DNA of 55,164 nucleotides, taken from Alteromonadaceae bacterium UBA2620. GTDB lineage: Bacteria > Pseudomonadota > Gammaproteobacteria > Enterobacterales > Alteromonadaceae. Positions 28,223-36,919 of this stretch are shown in pieces (position 1 is the stretch's first letter; each line of letters opens with the position of its first letter). The stretch lies in the NCBI GenBank assembly GCA_002339125.1, contig DDJQ01000116.1:24100-79263 (forward strand), in the 5' to 3' direction. The notes beneath the pieces were generated by a model. That model did not search any database. It saw only the letters and a program-made list of their open reading frames with translations, and was not told the origin of the DNA. The position numbers and the translations under genes are program-made.

Positions 28223-29215
28223 TCAACGAATATACATCTGCGCAAAATCCGGGATCCGATATTCTGCACAAACCTGTTCAAAGCCTACACTTAACACCGA
28301 ATAAATTTCATCCAGCGCACTTTTATCAATGGTGGTTTTCGCCAGCATATTAAGCAGCTGTTTGGCTTTATCAGGCTCTCCATAACAACCAAACTCCGAT
28401 GCCACATGGATCTTCGCATAAATATCGCCTTCGTCGGCGGCTTGCTGAATCAGGCTTAAGCCGTTCTCGTTATAGGTAAGCCGCCCCAGAATAAACTTCG
28501 CCCTAACATTACCGCGCTCTTCGCTGAGGTAAGACAAGACGTGCTTTGCTTTGTAGTCAGACTTTGGATAACGGGTGTAGCGGTTGCCACTTTTGTTTGG
28601 CAGCTGTCCGGCAAAAAAAGCAAAAGCGTGACGCATTGCTTCGTCGGTCGGCAGCGTATCAAGGTGGGTAGATGTCACCTCAATTGCCCGTGCCTCAAAG
28701 GCTTCACGCTCGGCCATCCGGTTTTCGTGATGGGATTGCGTGGCGCGGAAAATCTCAAAACCAGTTAAAGCGAATAAAGAGACGGTAAGGGTCAGGCAAC
28801 ATCCTGCAATCGCCAGCGGCGTAGTGATAAACCAACGATTTCTCAACTGCCTGCTACTGTCGTGCGGGGCTTCTTCAGTGAGGACGTAAAATGCACTGTG
28901 CTGCTCAAAGGGAATACTTAACCTGCCGATGTAGGCTGCTGACCAGGCGCTAACGCCGTACAGGCCCACTAAGATAAAAGCACGGACCGATTGGCCCTCA
29001 CCGAGGCTGAGGCCAAACATAAAAGCCGCCACAACCACAGCAAGGTGGGCCAGAAATGCCATTACAGCGAAGGAAAGTTGATAACCACGGCCATAGAACC
29101 GCACCGCAATCCCAATTGCCGCGCCACTGAGTGCCAGCATAACCGGTGCGAAGCGGTCGTCATACAAATAAAGCCAGTACCATAGTACCAGTATGGGTAT
29201 CGACCAGAACGCCAC
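28223..29215 (-). CDS. Membrane protein with C-terminal Sel1-like repeats, function unknown
   Basis: 330 residues. About four hydrophobic segments lie in the first ~170 residues (WSIPILVLWYWLYLY; MLALSGAAIGIAV; MAFLAHLAVVVAAFMFGLSL; PLAIAGCCLTLTVSLFAL). A soluble region follows with Sel1/TPR-like helices (AKFILGRLTYNENGLSLIQQ, AADEGDIYAKIHVASEFG). The start is doubtful. GTG 29215 has no ribosome-binding site, yet the frame stays open for 21 further codons upstream with no ATG, GTG or TTG start, and that stretch looks coding. A well-spaced AGGA-ATG at 29268 is in another frame. The gene precedes motX's terminus on the same strand by 181 bases. No function is assigned. Confidence 0.65.
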   Translation of the reverse strand: MAFWSIPILVLWYWLYLYDDRFAPVMLALSGAAIGIAVRFYGRGYQLSFAVMAFLAHLAVVVAAFMFGLSLGEGQSVRAFILVGLYGVSAWSAAYIGRLSIPFEQHSAFYVLTEEAPHDSSRQLRNRWFITTPLAIAGCCLTLTVSLFALTGFEIFRATQSHHENRMAEREAFEARAIEVTSTHLDTLPTDEAMRHAFAFFAGQLPNKSGNRYTRYPKSDYKAKHVLSYLSEERGNVRAKFILGRLTYNENGLSLIQQAADEGDIYAKIHVASEFGCYGEPDKAKQLLNMLAKTTIDKSALDEIYSVLSVGFEQVCAEYRIPDFAQMYIR

Positions 29216-29396
29216 GGCCAGTGCCGCTTTTAATCCGTGTTGCCCATTAAGTTTTGCTTCAACGGCATCAATTTCCTGTTAGTTTACCTGCACTGCCCTA
29301 TTCCAAATATCATTTAATTCTATGATTTTGTTGAAGTATACAGGAAACCAACTGCACTGCGGCAGTTTCTTTTACTGGCTCAAACCTGCATCGGGA

Positions 29397-30029
29397 TTAT
29401 GAATCGAGGGGAGTTCGCGCGGCCCTCACTGCCCGGGGATGCATAAGCTTTTCAAGCTCTTTCAGATAGGTAGCAATAGTTTGATGAGTTTGCTTATCTG
29501 CCGTAACGGCGTTGTACAACCACTGATAAGCATCCTGATAATCATAGGGAGAGCCGTAACCGTCGATAAACAGTTCGGCCAGTTGCATCTGAGCTTTCAG
29601 GTTTCCCAGTGCTGAGGCTTCGCGCAGAAATATCACCGCCCGTTTGCGGTCTTGCTGCACCAGCGTGCCTTTGCTGTAATAGCGACCAAGTTGCTCAAGT
29701 GCGGCCGGCAGTCCCTGGTCGGCGGCCTGACGCATAAAGTCAACGCCTCGTTCCGGGTCGGCTTCAACACAAACACCCCAGGCCAGCATATCGCCCCATA
29801 AAAACTGATAGGCAGGTACTTTGAGGACTTCTGCCCGGGCTTCAATATCCTGATTTAACTGACAGCGATCTATCACCACCCGGTCGAGATGCTCGTTACG
29901 GTTGATCATGTTGATCAGCTCGTCCTGAGTATAAAGCTGTACCGCTTTAATCTCCTGCGCCTGCACTGCGCTACCGTCTCCCAGCCACAGGACTGAGAGC
30001 ATCAGTAATAAACCACCTTTGTTCTGCAT
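29397..30029 (-). CDS. motX: Sodium-driven polar flagellar motor protein MotX
   Basis: 210 residues with a signal peptide ending near SAVQAQ. The body matches Vibrio MotX in length and pattern: two cysteines expected to pair (DRCQLNQDI and AWGVCVEAD), then Sel1-type repeats (AALEQLGRYYSKGTLVQQD; KAQMQLAELFIDGYGSPYDY). The C-terminal YQWLYNAVTADKQTH is also typical. MotX with MotY forms the T-ring that holds PomA/PomB stators at the basal body. GGAAG lies eight bases upstream of the ATG, and a sigma28-type -10 lies about 38 bases upstream. No other flagellar gene is nearby, which is usual for motX. Confidence 0.9.
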   Translation of the reverse strand: MQNKGGLLLMLSVLWLGDGSAVQAQEIKAVQLYTQDELINMINRNEHLDRVVIDRCQLNQDIEARAEVLKVPAYQFLWGDMLAWGVCVEADPERGVDFMRQAADQGLPAALEQLGRYYSKGTLVQQDRKRAVIFLREASALGNLKAQMQLAELFIDGYGSPYDYQDAYQWLYNAVTADKQTHQTIATYLKELEKLMHPRAVRAARTPLDS

Positions 30030-30431
30030 ATCACATTCTTCCAGCTAACTCGTCGCCTCTTGGCGTTTTATCGGCCGCGGTTCGAAAAACCTAATTAATT
30101 ATACAAACCATAACACATAGGTCCTGTACCAATCAGATTAGCTTCTAGCAAAACACACAGAGCTACTCAGATAGATTTTAAAGCCAAGCAAGCTTTAAAG
30201 GAATTATTCCGAACCTTAAGTTCAGTATAGCAACTACGAGATAATAGAACAGAGATTGGGCCATGCACGAAGTTAAGGCTCGGAAGAGAGAAATCAGCTA
30301 ATGTGTGAAAAAGGAAATTAGTATCTGCGCCAGGTTCGTCGCAATTCGATTCACACAAAAAATGCTTGATATGCTGAAGCGAAACGCGGTTAGCCTGGCG
30401 CATGATGCAACACTAAGGCTGCATGATTATT
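30030..30431. other. 402-base gap between motX and the PEP-CTERM-like gene
   Basis: It holds the motX leader and sigma28-type promoter near its left end. The remainder (30100-30431) is AT-rich. Its only open frame (30167-30403, minus) has no ribosome-binding site or recognisable features and I do not call it. No RNA gene is evident. Confidence 0.5.
30068..30095 (-). promoter_or_regulatory. Sigma28 (FliA) promoter of motX
   Basis: On the minus strand GCCGATAA (30068-30075) is an exact match to the FliA -10 consensus, 38 bases before the motX ATG. The -35 region 15-16 bases further up (TTAG/ATTA) is a poor match to TAAA, so the call rests on the -10 and the gene's role. Confidence 0.6.
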
Positions 30432-31142
30432 TTATGAACGCTTTGCTTTACGAACAGCAATTCCAGCAATAGCCAGCGCTAGTAATGCAAAGGCCTGAGG
30501 CGCGGGAACAGGACTTACATCACCGGAGAGTACAAAATTATCAATTCCAGCATTATTACCAGGACCAGTCCCAGAAGCTGTAATTCGTAAAGTATATTCG
30601 GTGTCTTGCTGCAACAACACAGCTAAATTGTCAAAGCTGATGTTTTTCACAGGCTGAGAATTTGAACCATTTGCAGCAAAAATATTATTTTGCGCATAAG
30701 AAAAAATCGGGCCCAATGCTAAATCGTCAAACAGCTCAACTGTAAAATCCAAATCACGCTGTACGCCTTGTACGTTACCGCTATTATTAAAAATAATGGA
30801 ATCAAATGAGACACTTGAAAGACTTACAGAAGCAAAGTCATTAGCCATCATGAAAGTAATGTCAGTGAACCAGTTGCCTTCATTGTGCAAGTTACGGTCT
30901 ACAGCGAAACGGTCTTGTGCTGCTGCAGTATCGAAAAGTGAAAACGAATCTGACCCTGAATTTGCGGCTAATACTCCAGGTGCTATAACACCATTTGTAG
31001 TCCATGTTAGATCACTGGCTGTGTTACCGCTGACTGTACGGCCGTCGAAATCGGTTGAGAGAATAACCGTTGCGCTTGCCGCAGAACTGGCCAGAATACC
31101 AGTGACCAACAACGCACTTTTGCATAATTTTTTGAAGTTCAT
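30432..31142 (-). CDS. Secreted protein with PEP-CTERM-like sorting tail
   Basis: 236 residues with signal peptide MNFKKLCKSALLVTGILASSAASA. The middle is a Ser/Asn/Asp-rich beta-type domain with no recognised fold. The C-terminus has the exosortase-tail layout: SPVPAPQAFALLALAIAGIA, then VRKAKRS, meaning a Pro motif (PAP instead of PEP), a hydrophobic helix and a basic end. Proteins like this are cut and anchored by exosortase (EpsH/XrtA types), none of which is in the window. AAGGAA precedes the ATG. The gene and its flanks are more AT-rich than their neighbours, which may mean later acquisition. Role unknown; surface or matrix protein is likely. Confidence 0.8.
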   Translation of the reverse strand: MNFKKLCKSALLVTGILASSAASATVILSTDFDGRTVSGNTASDLTWTTNGVIAPGVLAANSGSDSFSLFDTAAAQDRFAVDRNLHNEGNWFTDITFMMANDFASVSLSSVSFDSIIFNNSGNVQGVQRDLDFTVELFDDLALGPIFSYAQNNIFAANGSNSQPVKNISFDNLAVLLQQDTEYTLRITASGTGPGNNAGIDNFVLSGDVSPVPAPQAFALLALAIAGIAVRKAKRS

Positions 31143-31462
31143 TACTACAGTTCCTTAACTACGGAGACACAGCTTTATTTAGTCTCACTTCTTGAACACG
31201 AACAAAATAGATAGCCTGCTGATTTACCATCCATAATCATCTGCCCAGAATTTATAGCACAGAACATGCCAAAAAATAAATTCAATATTTACAACCACTT
31301 GAAATCCCACTCAATTCAAAGTGTAAAGCATGCTGACACCCTAGAGCGGCTTTTGCTGCCTTTAGTTAACCAATTGAAAGCATCTAATTCATAGGTAAAA
31401 GTACTGTAGTGAAATTAACTCAGTAGGAACTCATATCCCGCCGCAAAACGCCCGAGTGAAAC
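31143..31462. other. 320-base AT-rich gap
   Basis: It lies between the PEP-CTERM-like start and the TIGR02647 stop. It should hold the promoter of the secreted protein. I see no gene, strong hairpin or recognisable operator. Confidence 0.4.
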
Positions 31463-31705
31463 CTAATTAAATTTGATATTCATGGCGCTGTTAATGCGCC
31501 GCGTGTGCTCTACCACATCAATACCAAGATCGGTGAGATAGCCCCCGTCCACCTGGGTTATCAGGCCTTTGGAATACAGCCGGGCTGCCGCCTCAACAAT
31601 GGATTGGGTGGCATCGTGGTGAATTTTTAAACCCTGCATCAGACTTTCGGCAGGAAACTTCAGTAACAGGTTTAGCTCTTCGATGACGTCGTGTGAAAAA
31701 GCCAT
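31463..31705 (-). CDS. TIGR02647 family small protein
   Basis: 80 residues from ATG 31705, with GGAG five bases upstream. The pattern FSHDVIEELNLLLKFPAESL, then ARLYSKGLITQVDGGYLTDLG, fits the conserved small protein family TIGR02647, found next to DNA-related genes in gammaproteobacteria. It looks like a compact helical fold resembling a winged helix (ITQVDGGYLTDLG as a wing). No biochemical role is known to me. It is divergent from ubiD across 298 bases. Confidence 0.75.
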   Translation of the reverse strand: MAFSHDVIEELNLLLKFPAESLMQGLKIHHDATQSIVEAAARLYSKGLITQVDGGYLTDLGIDVVEHTRRINSAMNIKFN

Positions 31706-32003
31706 AAGGACTCCAGGCAACTATTCTCTTTTATTTGTATAGCCAGTATGCGCTTGTTTAGCCAACAAGTCATGACGATATTTAGCGCTCACCAACCGGT
31801 TTTTAAAATCCTTCACTCAATGTTTATATAATACCCTTATTAACAAAAACGCAACCAGCATATACCGCCGATGGCAAGAATACGCAGAATCGACGCCCAG
31901 GAGTGATCGGCTGAGGATCTTTAATGGTATACTTCTGAAAATAATCCTGTTTTGATGGGTATCATAAAAAACCCAAAGCACGCTGCTGGGATAGCCACAA
32001 ACT
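31706..32003. other. 298-base divergent gap before ubiD
   Basis: It contains AT-rich promoter-like stretches, for example TATAAT at 31827-31832 and TATACT at 31928-31933, neither with a good -35. GGGT/ACCC (31957-31974) could form a small hairpin 30 bases before ubiD. Nothing more can be supported. Confidence 0.35.
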
Positions 32004-33491
32004 ATGAAGTATAGAGATTTACGCGACTTTATCAGTCAGTTAGAAAAAAACGGCGATTTAGTACGCATTACCAAGCCAATCAGTACCAAACTGGAAATGA
32101 CCGAAATAGCCGACCGTACCCTGCGTGCCGGCGGCCCTGCACTGTTATTTGAAAACCCGGTGGATTTTGACATTCCGGTATTAATGAACCTGTTTGGTAC
32201 ACCAGAGCGGGTGGCCCTGGGAATGGGGCAAAGCTCGGTAACAGCCCTGCGTGAAGTCGGAAAACTGCTGGCCTATTTAAAAGAGCCAGAGCCGCCTAAA
32301 GGGCTCAAGGATCTGTGGGAAAAACTCCCGGTTTTTAAACAGGTTCTGAATATGCCTGCCAAGGAAGTGCGCAAGGCGCCTTGCCAGGAAATAGTGTTAA
32401 GTGGCGATGAGGTTGATCTCACTCGCCTGCCGGTACAGCACTGTTGGCCGGGCGATGCAGCGCCGCTGATCACCTGGGGGCTCACTGTTACCCGGGGCCC
32501 GCACAAGAAACGTCAGAATCTGGGCATTTACCGTCAGCAGGTGCTGGGTAAAAACAAACTCATTATGCGCTGGTTGTCGCACCGCGGCGGCGCGCTGGAT
32601 TTTCGCGAGTGGTGTCAGACCCACCCCGGTGAACCTTACCCGGTTTCTGTGGCGTTAGGCGCCGATCCGGCCACTATCCTTGGTGCCGTGACGCCGGTAC
32701 CGGATACCCTTTCTGAATATGCCTTTGCCGGACTGTTGCGCGGCGATAAAACCGAAGTGGTTAAGTCGGTGAGCAATGATTTGCAGGTACCTGCCAGTGC
32801 CGAATTTGTGCTGGAAGGCTACATCGCGCAGGACGAAACAGCGCCGGAAGGCCCCTATGGCGATCACACGGGGTACTACAACGAAGTAGACGAATTCCCG
32901 GTATTTACGGTGACTCATATCACTCACCGAAAGGATCCGATTTATCACTCAACCTACACCGGCCGTCCGCCGGATGAGCCGGCTGTGCTTGGTGTGGCAC
33001 TGAATGAAGTTTTTGTGCCCATTTTGCAAAAGCAGTTCCCTGAGATTGTTGATTTTTATCTGCCGCCGGAAGGCTGTTCCTATCGTATGGCGGTAGTAAC
33101 GATGAAAAAACAGTATCCCGGACACGCTAAACGAGTGATGATGGGCGTTTGGTCGTTCTTACGTCAGTTTATGTACACCAAGTTTGTTGTGGTGTGCGAT
33201 GACGACGTTAATGCTCGCGACTGGCAGGATGTGATTTGGGCGATTACTACCCGAATGGATCCCGCCCGTGATACAGTAATGATAGAAAACACGCCCATCG
33301 ATTATCTTGATTTCGCCTCGCCGGTATCAGGGCTGGGCTCCAAAATGGGCCTGGATGCCACCAATAAAATGCCCGGCGAGACTGACCGGGAATGGGGCGA
33401 ACCCATCGTTATGGAGCAAGCGGTAAAAGACCGGGTGGATGCAATCTGGGATGAACTCGGTATCATGAACAGCGCAAATTCCGGACAATAA
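32004..33491 (+). CDS. ubiD: 4-hydroxy-3-polyprenylbenzoate decarboxylase UbiD
   Basis: 495 residues, matching E. coli UbiD (497). It begins MKYRDLRDFISQLEKNGDL and carries the prenyl-FMN/Mn-binding core (HRGGALDFREWCQ, EAPEGPYGDHTGYY-type loop seen as TAPEGPYGDHTGYYNEV). It ends with GLGSKMGLDATNKMPGETDR. It decarboxylates the ubiquinone precursor using prenylated FMN made by UbiX. fre follows after 34 bases, as in enterobacteria, and could supply reduced flavin. Confidence 0.97.
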   Translation: MKYRDLRDFISQLEKNGDLVRITKPISTKLEMTEIADRTLRAGGPALLFENPVDFDIPVLMNLFGTPERVALGMGQSSVTALREVGKLLAYLKEPEPPKGLKDLWEKLPVFKQVLNMPAKEVRKAPCQEIVLSGDEVDLTRLPVQHCWPGDAAPLITWGLTVTRGPHKKRQNLGIYRQQVLGKNKLIMRWLSHRGGALDFREWCQTHPGEPYPVSVALGADPATILGAVTPVPDTLSEYAFAGLLRGDKTEVVKSVSNDLQVPASAEFVLEGYIAQDETAPEGPYGDHTGYYNEVDEFPVFTVTHITHRKDPIYHSTYTGRPPDEPAVLGVALNEVFVPILQKQFPEIVDFYLPPEGCSYRMAVVTMKKQYPGHAKRVMMGVWSFLRQFMYTKFVVVCDDDVNARDWQDVIWAITTRMDPARDTVMIENTPIDYLDFASPVSGLGSKMGLDATNKMPGETDREWGEPIVMEQAVKDRVDAIWDELGIMNSANSGQ

Positions 33492-33525
33492 AGTAAACTT
33501 ACAAACATTAAGAGATTCTGAATAC

Positions 33526-34221
33526 ATGTCACAAATTAGATGCCAGGTTGAAGGTATAGCACCACTGACCAAGACGGTTTATCGGGTCGATCTGACCCCT
33601 GATATTTCTCTCGACTTCCAATCGGGACAGTACGTTTTGGTACACATGGCTGAAGACGATAAACGTCCTTTCTCTATTGCCAATGCGGCGCACGACAACA
33701 ACCGCCTGGAACTGCACATTGGTGCCGAACCGGGTAACAGCTATGCGGGCGAAGTGCTCGAGCGCATGCGTCAGGAAAAAGCCATTTTCATCTCCGGCGG
33801 GCATGGCCAGGCCACCCTGCAAGACGGCGATACTCCAATGATTCTGGTGGCTGGCGGAACTGGCTTTTCTTACACCTATTCAATTTTAATGCAATCACTG
33901 AAGGTCAATCCAAACCGTGAAATCACCCTGTACTGGGGCGGCAAGCACCTAGAGGATCTGTATTATCACAAAGAACTGATTTCACTGGCTGCACACCATC
34001 CGCACCTGACCTACATTCCGGTAGTAGAAAATGCTGCCGATGACTGGGACGGTCGCAAGGGCTGGGTACACCATGCCGTGCTGGCAGATTACGCCGACTT
34101 ATCCGGCGTACAGGTCTATATTGCCGGGCGCTTCGACATGGCCAAGGTAGCCCGCGACGATTTCTTTGAGCGTGGCCTGACTAAAGAAAACCTGTTTGGC
34201 GATGCCTACGCGTTTATTTAA
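33526..34221 (+). CDS. fre: NAD(P)H-flavin reductase Fre
   Basis: 231 residues, close to E. coli Fre (233). An N-terminal flavin-binding barrel with the RPFSIAN motif is followed by an NAD(P)-binding domain with ILVAGGTGFSYTYSIL and the C-terminal YIAGRFDMAKVARDDFFERG. It reduces free FMN, FAD or riboflavin with NAD(P)H. It is coupled to ubiD by position. Reduced FMN is also the substrate for UbiX-type prenylation, which explains the long-conserved pairing. Confidence 0.95.
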   Translation: MSQIRCQVEGIAPLTKTVYRVDLTPDISLDFQSGQYVLVHMAEDDKRPFSIANAAHDNNRLELHIGAEPGNSYAGEVLERMRQEKAIFISGGHGQATLQDGDTPMILVAGGTGFSYTYSILMQSLKVNPNREITLYWGGKHLEDLYYHKELISLAAHHPHLTYIPVVENAADDWDGRKGWVHHAVLADYADLSGVQVYIAGRFDMAKVARDDFFERGLTKENLFGDAYAFI

Positions 34222-34245
34222 TCTCACACTCTGACGGTGGTCATA

Positions 34246-35616
34246 ATGAAAATAATACGTCCACTTACTTTACTGACTTTTAGCGCCAGCCTGTCATTAC
34301 AGGCTGCTCAGCCTGAATATGTTGATCAGCCTCAACTGCATGATATTGCGGCCAATGTTTCTGCCCAGCGGATAGAACAGGATATTGAGAAGCTGGTAAG
34401 CTTTGGCACCCGCCACACGCTCTCTGAAACTGAGTCAGACACTCGCGGCATTGGTGCCGCGCGCCGCTGGATCAAAGCCGAGTTTGAGCGCATTTCTGCC
34501 GCCTGTGGCAATTGTCTGGAAGTGTATTACAGCTCTGCCACCATCAGTGGTGAGAAACGCATTCCTGATCCGGTAGAGGTCGTCAGCGTGATTGCTGTAC
34601 AACGCGGTGTCAGCGATCCGGACCGCTATGTATTGATGTCGGGAGACATTGATTCGCGGGTATCTGATGTGATGGATGCCACCTCAGACTCTCCCGGAGC
34701 GAATGACAATGCCTCAGGAGTAGCCGGCACGCTGGAAGCCGCCCGGGTCCTCAGCCAGTATCGTTTTAACGGCAGCATTGTTTATGCCGCGCTGTCTGGT
34801 GAAGAGCAGGGCTTATTTGGCGGTAAAATTCTGGCTGAACAAGCCGCTAAAGATGGCTGGCGGTTAAAAGCCGTGCTGAATAACGACATGATTGGCAACA
34901 TTGAAGGGATCAACGGGGTAATTAACAACACCACTGCCCGGATTTTTGCCGAAGGCACGCGTCAGACTGAAACTGACCGCGAAGCCACCATCCGTCGCTT
35001 TACCGGCGGTGAGGTAGACTCACCGAGTCGCAACCTGGCCCGTTATATTGATTTAGTCGCTGACCGCTATATCCCTAATCTTGATACCATGGTGGTTTAC
35101 CGCCTCGACAGATTCGGCCGCGGTGGTCATCACCGCCCGTTCAACGACCTCGGCTTTCCTGGCGTTCGGATCATGGAAACCAACGAAAACTACGTGCGCC
35201 AGCACCAGGACCTGCGCGAAGAGAACGGTATCAAATATGGCGATACCATCGACGGGGTTAACTTTGATTACGCGGCAAAACTTACTGCGCTCAATGCGGT
35301 GAGTCTGGCCAGTATGGCCTGGGCTCCCAATCCGCCTGCCGAGGTGAGCATTAAAGGGGCGGTAGAGCCTTCTACTACCCTGAGTTGGCAGGCTTTGGAC
35401 AAAGCCCAAAATCCGCATCTGGCCGGCTATAAGATTTACTGGCGCTACACCGACGCCCCGCAGTGGCAGTTTAGTCGATTTGTCGGCGATGTGACCGAAT
35501 TTACCCTGGAGAACGTAGTGATAGATAACTATTTCTTCGGCGTAGCCAGTGTCAGTAAAGATGGCTTTGAGAGCCCGGTTGTGTTTCCGGGTGCGGCCGG
35601 AGCGTTTGGCGAGTAA
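34246..35616 (+). CDS. Secreted M28-family metallopeptidase with C-terminal FnIII-like domain
   Basis: 456 residues from ATG 34246, which has GGTGG five bases upstream and gives a signal peptide ending near SLQAAQ. The M28 core shows the bridging Asp154 in SPGANDNASG, the catalytic pair in ALSGEEQGLFGG, the Asp in NNDMIGN, and a likely terminal His in VRQHQDL. The first zinc-ligand position, normally His in the GHxDS motif, reads Asp134 in SGDIDSR. The last ~90 residues (PSTTLSWQALDKAQNPHL; GYKIYWRYTDAPQW) form an FnIII-like domain. It probably trims peptides outside the cytoplasm. Altered metal binding or loss of activity is possible. Confidence 0.85.
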   Translation: MKIIRPLTLLTFSASLSLQAAQPEYVDQPQLHDIAANVSAQRIEQDIEKLVSFGTRHTLSETESDTRGIGAARRWIKAEFERISAACGNCLEVYYSSATISGEKRIPDPVEVVSVIAVQRGVSDPDRYVLMSGDIDSRVSDVMDATSDSPGANDNASGVAGTLEAARVLSQYRFNGSIVYAALSGEEQGLFGGKILAEQAAKDGWRLKAVLNNDMIGNIEGINGVINNTTARIFAEGTRQTETDREATIRRFTGGEVDSPSRNLARYIDLVADRYIPNLDTMVVYRLDRFGRGGHHRPFNDLGFPGVRIMETNENYVRQHQDLREENGIKYGDTIDGVNFDYAAKLTALNAVSLASMAWAPNPPAEVSIKGAVEPSTTLSWQALDKAQNPHLAGYKIYWRYTDAPQWQFSRFVGDVTEFTLENVVIDNYFFGVASVSKDGFESPVVFPGAAGAFGE

Positions 35617-35638
35617 TGATTAAAGAGGTGTGGTTAAT

Positions 35639-36640
35639 ATGCAATTAAACGGTGTGGTGATTGGCCTTTTGTCAGCGTGGTTAATGGTATTAACCTTCTC
35701 TGCTGCGGCGCAATCGTCCATCACCCTGGTTGCTAACCCCTTACCCACACTGGTTAGCGAAGAGACCGACAATGCCAGGCTCAATCAACTGGTTGAGCAG
35801 GCATTCAGCGAGCTCGGCGTAGAAGTCACACTGGCAGTAGACCGCCCTGCTTTTTCTGGCAGCGGTTTGCTCACTGGCAAATATGATGGCGAATTTGCTC
35901 ACCTTACCCTGCAGGAACAGCGGGACAACCTGCTCTACAGCAAAGCCTATCTACCCGCCCTGCTGTATGTCGCCAGCCGTAAATATCCACTCGACGAAGT
36001 CACCCAGTTTTCTCACATTCGCAATAGTCGGGTGGCAACCACCAACCGCATTGCCAACACGCCGGCAATGCGCAATATCAAGGCAGTATCCTGGGTGCGT
36101 AATCCGGCCCTTTTCGACATGTTCAGTCAACTGTCAGAAAAACGTGCAGATTATGTTTTTGAAGACTGGCTGGTGATCGCCGAATTTAATCGGATGCTCA
36201 CCAACGATGGTGAAAAACCTTTATACGTCTCACCCTATCCGCTGGTCAAATCAGCGGTAACAGTCAGCCTGCGCAAGGATTATCCCAATGCCCGACAGCT
36301 GCTGGATAAATTTGATAGTTACATTCACGATATCCAGCGCGATGGCCGTTTTAACCTTGCTATGGCAGTAGGCTGGACCAGCATGGATATCAATGGTGAC
36401 GGCACAGCAGACTGGATAACCAGCGCGCAAATGCACCATGACGATGTACCGCCGATGTCGCAGAAGGGCGTGTTACCACTGGATAAAACCAAACCAGGCG
36501 AAGCCTCTTTGTTTGTAATAGATGGTGAGCAATTCAGCAGCTGGCCCGATGCCCAGGCAAAGCTTAACGACCAACCGGTACTGCCCCGCCCCACTCTACT
36601 GGATCGCGAAGTCTACAAGCGCATGCTGCAGCGTTGGTAG
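35639..36640 (+). CDS. Periplasmic solute-binding-like protein (SBP family 3 type)
   Basis: 333 residues from ATG 35639, with GAGGTG eight bases upstream. A signal peptide ends near FSAAAQS. The bilobal binding-protein fold is suggested by ITLVANPLPTLVSEE, YDGEFAHLTLQEQRDNLLYS, SRVATTNRIANTP and KSAVTVSLRKDYPNARQLLD. The C-terminal ~85 residues are unusual: they contain a calcium-loop-like DINGDGTADW. No ABC permease or ATPase lies nearby, so it may act as a sensor or scavenger and not in transport. The ligand is unknown. Confidence 0.7.
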   Translation: MQLNGVVIGLLSAWLMVLTFSAAAQSSITLVANPLPTLVSEETDNARLNQLVEQAFSELGVEVTLAVDRPAFSGSGLLTGKYDGEFAHLTLQEQRDNLLYSKAYLPALLYVASRKYPLDEVTQFSHIRNSRVATTNRIANTPAMRNIKAVSWVRNPALFDMFSQLSEKRADYVFEDWLVIAEFNRMLTNDGEKPLYVSPYPLVKSAVTVSLRKDYPNARQLLDKFDSYIHDIQRDGRFNLAMAVGWTSMDINGDGTADWITSAQMHHDDVPPMSQKGVLPLDKTKPGEASLFVIDGEQFSSWPDAQAKLNDQPVLPRPTLLDREVYKRMLQRW

Positions 36641-36868
36641 TTACCACTGCGAGCCACGCCACTGACCAACCCATTCACCATTTTGCAGGATTTCCTCAAC
36701 ACTGCTGGAGGGGTCTGTCGTGGTAGCCATAAACAACCGGTACTCGCCGCGACTGTCTTCAAACACGTAGGTCCCTTTGGCGTCGGGACCGGCAATGAGT
36801 TTTAGTCGGGTTGATACACTTTGTTGCACTGTACCTTGTGAGTACGTTTGTGACATGGTGCTTGCCAT
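36641..36868 (-). CDS. Small hypothetical protein
   Basis: 75 residues, convergent with the preceding gene (its stop abuts that gene's stop). ATG at 36868 and ATG at 36856 are both possible, and neither has a clear ribosome-binding site. The sequence (KLIAGPDAKGTYVFEDSRGE, FMATTTDPSSSVEEILQNG) has no signal peptide or membrane helix and looks like a small soluble beta-type protein. I do not recognise a family, and coding status is moderate. Confidence 0.5.
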   Translation of the reverse strand: MASTMSQTYSQGTVQQSVSTRLKLIAGPDAKGTYVFEDSRGEYRLFMATTTDPSSSVEEILQNGEWVGQWRGSQW

Positions 36869-36919
36869 TATGATTGGTTCATTTTAACAGACCGTGCTTA
36901 CAGCCAATTACTTTCAACG

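Noticed and set aside
30167..30403. 78-residue open frame on the minus strand
   Set aside because: No ribosome-binding site, no recognisable domain and an AT-rich non-coding look. It sits in the motX/PEP-CTERM gap.
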